DNA from: Paraburkholderia tropica
Lineage (GTDB): Bacteria; Pseudomonadota; Gammaproteobacteria; Burkholderiales; Burkholderiaceae
Assembly: GCF_900109265.1 (NCBI RefSeq)
Contig: NZ_FNZM01000011.1
Location: 186,001-250,000, forward strand
DNA length: 64,000 nt
Direction of reading: 5' to 3'
Below are positions 59,762 to 64,000 of the stretch, one piece after another. Made by a program: the position numbers and the translations under genes. Every line of letters starts with the position of its first letter. Positions within the stretch are counted from its first letter, which is position 1. The notes under the pieces were generated by a model. The model ran no database searches. It had not been told where the DNA came from and saw only the letters and a list, made by a program, of their open reading frames with translations.

Positions 59762-60067
59762 ATGAAGTCCCTGATTCAAGCCGTTGCTGTTGCCGCCGCT
59801 CTCGTCGTCCCCGTTGCTTCGTTTGCGCAGCAAGCCCCCGTCACCCGCGCCCAGGTGCGCGCCGAACTCGCCCAGCTCCAGCAGGTCGGTTACCACGTCG
59901 GCGACGGCGATCAGGCTCACTATCCGCAAGCCATCCAGGCCGCCGAAGCGAAGGTCGCCGCGCTGAATGGCCAGAGCGCCTACGGCGGCGTCGCGAACGC
60001 ATCGCAATCGGGTGTGCGTGCCGCCACCGTTTCGCAGCAAGACTGGAACGCGATGTACTCGCGCTAA
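59762..60067 (+). CDS. DUF4148 exported small protein
   Basis: 101 residues. Signal peptide MKSLIQAVAVAAALVVPVAS ending FAQQ (cleavage about residue 22). The DUF4148 core follows: VTRAQVRAELAQLQQVGYHV, then GDGDQAHYPQAIQAAEAKVA. The family is abundant and multi-copy in Burkholderia, periplasmic, and of unknown function. Strong CTGGAGGTCG site before the ATG at 59762. Its 3' UTR runs into a three-hairpin structured segment. Confidence 0.92.
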   Translation: MKSLIQAVAVAAALVVPVASFAQQAPVTRAQVRAELAQLQQVGYHVGDGDQAHYPQAIQAAEAKVAALNGQSAYGGVANASQSGVRAATVSQQDWNAMYSR

Positions 60068-60150
60068 GCACCAGCAAGCGAAACACGTTGTAAGGCAGTA
60101 CAGAATACGCGTCACGCCGCAGGAGGGCGGCACAGCATGAGCTGACGCGA

Positions 60151-60266
60151 CGATGCGGGTCCGGCGCCCACGCCCTGTGAAGGCGCCGCCGGCATCGTAA
60201 GCAACCTCCACCATCGGTCATGCCGATGGTTTAGCCCGGGCACGGATGGGTGCCCGGGCGCTTTTT
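60151..60266 (+). ncRNA. Candidate structured small RNA / 3'-UTR RNA (three hairpins)
   Basis: Three successive stems: (1) CGATGC/GCATCG (60151-60156, 60192-60197) enclosing CGGCGCC/GGCGCCG (60162-60168, 60182-60188); (2) ACCATCGG/CCGATGGT (60210-60217, 60223-60230); (3) GCCCGGGCAC/GTGCCCGGGC followed by GCTTTTT (60234-60266), an intrinsic terminator. The organisation is that of a small RNA, either processed from the DUF4148 3' UTR or separately transcribed. I do not recognise the family. Confidence 0.45.
60234..60266 (+). terminator. Rho-independent terminator of DUF4148 transcript
   Basis: Perfect 10-bp stem with GGATGG loop followed by GCTTTTT; no T tract on the opposite strand. Confidence 0.92.
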
Positions 60267-60298
60267 CCCCGGGAGCGGCCGGCGCCATCACCGCGAGG

Positions 60299-61375
60299 CT
60301 AGCCCCCCGGCATCTCGCCGATGAGGTCTTCGCCGCGCAGTTGCGCGAGCAACGAATGCGCCTCGTCGAGCGGATTCCCCGACATCGGATGAAAGGCAAA
60401 ACGCGGCGAACGCGCCAGCGTCGGAAAATGCTTGCGCGTGCTGCGCGCATAGGCCGGATCGTAGTGTTCGGTCACGAGCGCTTCCGACAACGCCAGGCGG
60501 TTGTCCTCGTCGAGCAGTTTGCACCACGATTCGATACGTTCGCGCCCATGCAGCGGCGTGAGCCTCACCAACTGTTCCCTGAAGTACTCGCGCTCGTCGA
60601 GCAGATGCCCGTATTCCTCGAGCAGCAGCGCGACGCGCTCCGCGTGCGTCACGTCCACGACGACGCACGGCGCGCCGTGCATCGTATCGACGAGCGAAAG
60701 CGGCAGCGTGATCGCGCCGATGCGCCGGCTCTCCGCTTCCACGAACACCGGCTGCGCGGCGTCGAAGCCGCGCAGCGTCTGCGCGAGCGTGGTGTCGAAC
60801 CACTTCTGCGAAGGCTGCGTGCGCGTGGGCAACGCGCCGAGCAGCGAACCGCGATGCGCCGCGAGCGCTTCCAGATCGAGAATCTGCGCGCCGGCACGGC
60901 CTAGCGCCTGCAACAGACGCGTCTTGCCGCTGCCGGTCGGGCCGGTGAGCACGAGGTAGCGGAATTGGGCGGGCAGGGCGTCGAGCGTCTCGAGCACGCT
61001 ATGCCGATACGACTTGTAGCCGCCTTCGAGCTGCCGCGCGCGCCAGCCGATCATGTTGAACATGGCCGTCATCGAAGCGGAGCGCTTGCCGCCGCGCCAG
61101 CAGTAAATGAGCGGGCGCCAGTTGCGCGGACGCTCGGCGAACGTGGTGTCGAGATGATGCGCGATGTTGCGCGCGGCGAGCGCGGCACCCAGACGCGTGG
61201 CGTCGAACGGCGACTGCCTGTACAGCGTGCCGACGATCACGCGCTCCTCGTTGGTGAGCACGGGTGCGTTGATCGCGCCCGGCATGTGGTCCTCGGCGAA
61301 TTCGAGCGGCGTGCGGACGTCGATAACTTCTTCGAATTCGCCGAGCTGGGCAAGGGTGACGCGCTGGTGATTCAA
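60299..61375 (-). CDS. mnmH: tRNA 2-selenouridine synthase
   Basis: 358-residue enzyme (SelU/YbbB) that replaces sulfur by selenium in 2-thiouridine-34 of tRNA via a geranylated intermediate. Rhodanese domain has EEVIDVRTPLEFAEDHMPGA and the active cysteine in LIYCWRGGKRSASM (about residue 92). The C-terminal half has a P-loop YLVLTGPTGSGKTRLLQAL and DLEALAAHRGS. Requires selenophosphate from SelD, not in this window. Start MNHQRVTLAQLG at 61375. Same direction as rng but 43 bp downstream of it, so possibly last gene of the rlmH-maf-rng-mnmH unit. Confidence 0.95.
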   Translation of the reverse strand: MNHQRVTLAQLGEFEEVIDVRTPLEFAEDHMPGAINAPVLTNEERVIVGTLYRQSPFDATRLGAALAARNIAHHLDTTFAERPRNWRPLIYCWRGGKRSASMTAMFNMIGWRARQLEGGYKSYRHSVLETLDALPAQFRYLVLTGPTGSGKTRLLQALGRAGAQILDLEALAAHRGSLLGALPTRTQPSQKWFDTTLAQTLRGFDAAQPVFVEAESRRIGAITLPLSLVDTMHGAPCVVVDVTHAERVALLLEEYGHLLDEREYFREQLVRLTPLHGRERIESWCKLLDEDNRLALSEALVTEHYDPAYARSTRKHFPTLARSPRFAFHPMSGNPLDEAHSLLAQLRGEDLIGEMPGG

Positions 61376-61418
61376 CTGCGGTACTCCGGTGATGCGATGA
61401 CCTGCGTGCGGCGATGGC

Positions 61419-62888
61419 TTACATCAGCACGATGTCATACTGTTCCTGACTCAGATTCGATTCCACCTGCAACGACACCGGCTTGCCGATGAAATCGATC
61501 AGCATCGCGAGATGCTGCGACTCTTCCTCGAGGAACAGATCGATCACCTGCTGCGACGCCACCACGCGGAATTCGCGCGGATTGAACTGGCGCGACTCGC
61601 GCAGGATTTCGCGCAGCACGTCGTAACAGACCGTGCGCGAGGTTTTCACCTGACCTTTGCCGAGACACGTCGGGCACGGCTCGCAGAGCACGTGCGCGAG
61701 CGATTCGCGCGTGCGCTTGCGCGTCATTTCCACGAGACCGAGCTGCGAGAAACCGTTCACGGTCACGCGCGTGCGGTCGCGCGCGAGCGCCTTCTTGAGT
61801 TCGCCGAGCACCTGATCGCGATGCTCGAGGTTCTCCATGTCGATGAAGTCGATGATGATCACGCCGCCCAGATTGCGCAGACGCAATTGCCGCGCGATCG
61901 TGTGCGCCGCTTCGAGATTGGTCTTGAAGATCGTGTCGTCGAAGTTGCGCGCGCCCACGTAGCCGCCCGTGTTCACGTCGATCGTTGTCATCGCCTCGGT
62001 CTGGTCGATCACGAGGTAGCCGCCCGACTTGAGGTCGACGCGGCGCGACAGCGCGCGCTGGATTTCGGCCTCGATGTTGTAGAGGTCGAACAGCGGACGC
62101 TCGCCGGTGTAGTGATGCAGCTTCGGCAGCACGGCGGGCGTGAACTCGCCGGCGAATTCGCTGAGCTTCTGGAAGGTCTCGCGCGAATCCACCTGGATGC
62201 GCGTGGTCTCGTCGTTGACGAAATCGCGCAGCACGCGCTGGCCGAGGTTCAGGTCCTGATAGAGCAGGCTCGTCGCGGGCAGGCGCTGCCCCTGCGCGAG
62301 GATGGTCGCCCAGGTCTTGCGCAGATAGGCGACGTCGGCGGCCAGTTCTTCGCTGGTCGCGTCTTCGGCGATCGTGCGCACGATGTAGCCGCCTTTCTCG
62401 TCGGCGGGCAGCACGGCCGTGAGGCGCGCGCGCACGGCTTCGCGTTCGGCTTCGCTTTCGATCTTCTGCGAGATGCCGATATGCGGCTCCTGCGGCAGAT
62501 AGACGAGCGTGCGGCCCGCGATGCTGACCTGCGTGGACAGGCGCGCGCCCTTGGTGCCGATCGGATCCTTCACGACCTGCACCATCAGCGTCTGGCCTTC
62601 GAACACGGTCTTTTCGATCGGCTGATGATGCGCGCTCGAATGCGTTTCGCCGGCGATGCGCGGATGCCAGATGTCGGCGACGTGCAGAAACGCGGCACGC
62701 TCCAGACCGATGTCGATAAAAGCCGACTGCATGCCGGGCAGCACACGCACGACCTTGCCGAGATACACATTGCCGACGCGCCCGCGCGACAGCGTGCGCT
62801 CGACGTGAAGCTCCTGTACTGCGCCCTGCTGGACCAGCGCGACGCGCGTCTCCTGTGGCGTAATGTTGATCAGGATTTCTTCGTTCAT
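61419..62888 (-). CDS. rng: Ribonuclease G
   Basis: 489-residue RNase E/G-family endonuclease that matures 16S rRNA 5' ends and degrades some mRNAs. The S1-like domain lies at about residues 36-130 (GRVGNVYLGKVVRVLPGMQS). Catalytic DNase-I-like part has MTTIDVNTGGYVGARNFDDT with its metal-binding Asp and GGVIIIDFIDM. The zinc-link cysteines are in CEPCPTCLGKG. Length is that of RNase G, without the long RNase E tail. Start MNEEILINITPQETRVAL at 62888, nine bases after the maf stop. Confidence 0.97.
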   Translation of the reverse strand: MNEEILINITPQETRVALVQQGAVQELHVERTLSRGRVGNVYLGKVVRVLPGMQSAFIDIGLERAAFLHVADIWHPRIAGETHSSAHHQPIEKTVFEGQTLMVQVVKDPIGTKGARLSTQVSIAGRTLVYLPQEPHIGISQKIESEAEREAVRARLTAVLPADEKGGYIVRTIAEDATSEELAADVAYLRKTWATILAQGQRLPATSLLYQDLNLGQRVLRDFVNDETTRIQVDSRETFQKLSEFAGEFTPAVLPKLHHYTGERPLFDLYNIEAEIQRALSRRVDLKSGGYLVIDQTEAMTTIDVNTGGYVGARNFDDTIFKTNLEAAHTIARQLRLRNLGGVIIIDFIDMENLEHRDQVLGELKKALARDRTRVTVNGFSQLGLVEMTRKRTRESLAHVLCEPCPTCLGKGQVKTSRTVCYDVLREILRESRQFNPREFRVVASQQVIDLFLEEESQHLAMLIDFIGKPVSLQVESNLSQEQYDIVLM

Positions 62889-62897
62889 GATTGTTGT

Positions 62898-63521
62898 TTA
62901 GAAGTCGATGCTCGCGGCGCGCAGGAGAGCGGCCGTTTCGAACAGAGGCAAACCCATGATACCCGAATAGGACCCGTCGATTCGCTCGATGAATTCCGCC
63001 GCGCGGCCCTGAATGCCGTACGCGCCGGCCTTGCCGAACGGCTCGCCGCTCGCCACATAGTGGGCGATCGCGGCGGGCAGGGCGGCGGCGAAACGCACGT
63101 GCGAACGCGAGACCGCGACGGGCAGGCACACGCCTTCCGCATTCACCACGGCCACGGCGGTGAGCACTTCGTGCTCGCGGCCCGCGAGGCGTTCGAGCAT
63201 CGCGAAGGCCTCGGCGGCGTCGTGCGGCTTGCCGAGGATGTGGCCGTCGATGCTCACGGTCGTGTCGGCGGTCAGGATCGGCGCGTGCGCATGCGCGCCC
63301 GCCACGAGCCGGGCGCGCGCGGCGTCGGCTTTCGCGGCGCACACGCGCTCGACGTAGACGGCGGCGCTTTCGCCGGGCAGCACGGCTTCGAGCGCTTCGG
63401 CGTCTTCGTCGGGACGCGGCAGCAGGAGTTCGAAACGCACGCCGAGCTGTTGCAGTAGCTCCTGGCGGCGTGGGCTCTGCGAGGCGAGATAGACGAACGG
63501 ATAAGTCGCGGTGGTGGTCAT
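62898..63521 (-). CDS. maf: Maf-family nucleoside triphosphate pyrophosphatase
   Basis: 207-residue house-cleaning pyrophosphatase of the YhdE type (dTTP/UTP and modified pyrimidine nucleotides). Substrate-binding motif VYLASQSPRRQELLQQLGV and the catalytic Asp in ILTADTTVSIDGHILGKP, then GAYGIQGRAAEFIERIDGSY. Start at 63521 (MTTTATYPFVYLAS) precedes the conserved core directly. It lies between rlmH and rng, the usual order in betaproteobacteria, with 225 bp to rlmH. Confidence 0.94.
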   Translation of the reverse strand: MTTTATYPFVYLASQSPRRQELLQQLGVRFELLLPRPDEDAEALEAVLPGESAAVYVERVCAAKADAARARLVAGAHAHAPILTADTTVSIDGHILGKPHDAAEAFAMLERLAGREHEVLTAVAVVNAEGVCLPVAVSRSHVRFAAALPAAIAHYVASGEPFGKAGAYGIQGRAAEFIERIDGSYSGIMGLPLFETAALLRAASIDF

Positions 63522-63699
63522 CGGGGCGTCTTCACGGGCGGAGTTCGGGGGGAGCGGCGTTGCGGCGTCGATGCGTCCGGCATGATGCGCGCACGGCGGC
63601 ACGCGCCGGCCGCTTTGAGGCTGCAGCGAAGCCGCTTCGAAGCCGCTTCGAGCCTGCGACGATGGCCGAAGGCGGTCATCGTGGCGGGCGCTCGAGCGG

Positions 63700-63754
63700 A
63701 CATCAATCCGGCATCAATCCAGCTTCAAATGGATATCAAACGGATATCAAACGC
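63700..63754. repeat. 5 x 11-bp degenerate tandem repeat spanning rlmH stop codon
   Basis: Units ACATCAATCCG, GCATCAATCCA, GCTTCAAATGG, ATATCAAACGG, ATATCAAACGC, all with TCAA in the same phase. The rlmH stop (TCA on the plus strand, 63747-63749) lies in the last unit. Confidence 0.8.
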
Positions 63755-64000
63755 GATGATAGGGGTGATTCTGCGTGATGGTCCACGCGCGGTAAAGCTG
63801 CTCGGCGAGCAGCACGCGCACCATCGCGTGCGGCAGGGTGAGGGAGGACAGGCGCAGCAGCGTGTCGGCGCGCGCCTTGAGCTGCGGATCGAGCCCGTCC
63901 GCGCCGCCGATCAGGAAGGCCACGTCGCGGCCGTCCTGCTGCCAGCCGGGCAGCGCCTGGGCGAGCTGCATCGTGGTCCAGTCCTTGCCGCGTTCGTCGA
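63747..64000 (-). CDS. rlmH: 23S rRNA (pseudouridine1915-N3)-methyltransferase RlmH (5' end outside window)
   Basis: The last 84 codons of RlmH, a SPOUT methyltransferase that methylates pseudouridine-1915 in helix 69 of 23S rRNA. DERGKDWTT continues across the right edge into MQLAQALPGWQ; the SAM-binding knot is FLIGGADGLDPQLK and the C-terminus AEQLYRAWTITQNHPYHR is the family end. It is the upstream gene of the rlmH-maf-rng cluster. Start codon lies beyond 64000. Confidence 0.95.
   Translation of the reverse strand, partial: DERGKDWTTMQLAQALPGWQQDGRDVAFLIGGADGLDPQLKARADTLLRLSSLTLPHAMVRVLLAEQLYRAWTITQNHPYHRV

Overview
The window is GC-rich bacterial chromosome (about two thirds G+C by eye, with very high GC at third codon positions). 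It carries core housekeeping genes typical of Burkholderiaceae: dnaE, htpG, ubiC, ftsK with a long Ala/Pro linker, the rng-maf-rlmH cluster, an rsxB-nth pair, intracellular PHB depolymerase, DUF4148, DUF1841 and MctP-DUF3311 genes. Burkholderia sensu lato (for example Paraburkholderia) is the best guess; genus is inferred from gene content only. I see no rRNA, tRNA, CRISPR array, insertion sequence, prophage or obvious island. 51 protein genes are called; two are cut by the window edges (GGDEF/EAL at the left, rlmH at the right).

Layout. 1-9 kb: c-di-GMP enzyme, then a minus-strand PLP aminotransferase-RidA-PhzF set, then a VOC-EamA pair divergent from a MocR-type regulator across a GTAC-rich intergenic region. 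8.7-13.2 kb: htpG behind a textbook sigma-32 promoter, ubiC, a deoxyinosine glycosylase and a TonB-C-like lipoprotein. 13.3-18.5 kb: a spermidine-synthase-fold protein with a long histone-H1-like Ala/Lys/Pro tail, the DUF3311-MctP monocarboxylate transporter pair, and a FUSC membrane protein. 18.5-28.5 kb: PhnB-like protein, transaldolase, BenE, a MoxR ATPase-VWA pair divergent from two c-type cytochromes, DUF1841, nth-rsxB, and a TetR regulator. 28.6-39 kb: PHB depolymerase with a TGC-rich PhaR-like site on its promoter, GH15 enzyme, small DUF3096 membrane protein, 7-bladed lactonase-like protein, and a 1604-residue FtsK. 39-48 kb: META lipoprotein, purT, a DUF6726-like lipoprotein, MliC, acetolactate synthase-aldehyde dehydrogenase, and a DEAD-box helicase with a roughly 500-nt leader. 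48-64 kb: GluQRS-TrhO (tRNA wobble-base enzymes), dnaE, an LPS region (WaaE-like GT2, msbA, O-antigen ligase, GT4), DUF4148, a three-hairpin RNA candidate, mnmH, and rng-maf-rlmH.

Themes. Several neighbours plausibly cooperate: RidA removes reactive enamines made by PLP enzymes; MctP and the ThDP enzyme/ALDH pair touch pyruvate; phaZ mobilises storage polymer; MsbA, WaaL and two glycosyltransferases build LPS; GluQRS, TrhO and MnmH all act on the tRNA wobble position. The most unusual feature is a recurrent pattern of short (10-14 bp) degenerate tandem repeats at or just after stop codons of at least seven genes (RidA, mctP, mliC, ThDP enzyme, GT2, msbA, rlmH), with a related array in the ubiC 3' end. 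Other candidates for novelty are the H1-like/spermidine-synthase fusion, the structured RNA at 60151-60266, and probable leaderless starts at dnaE and ubiC.
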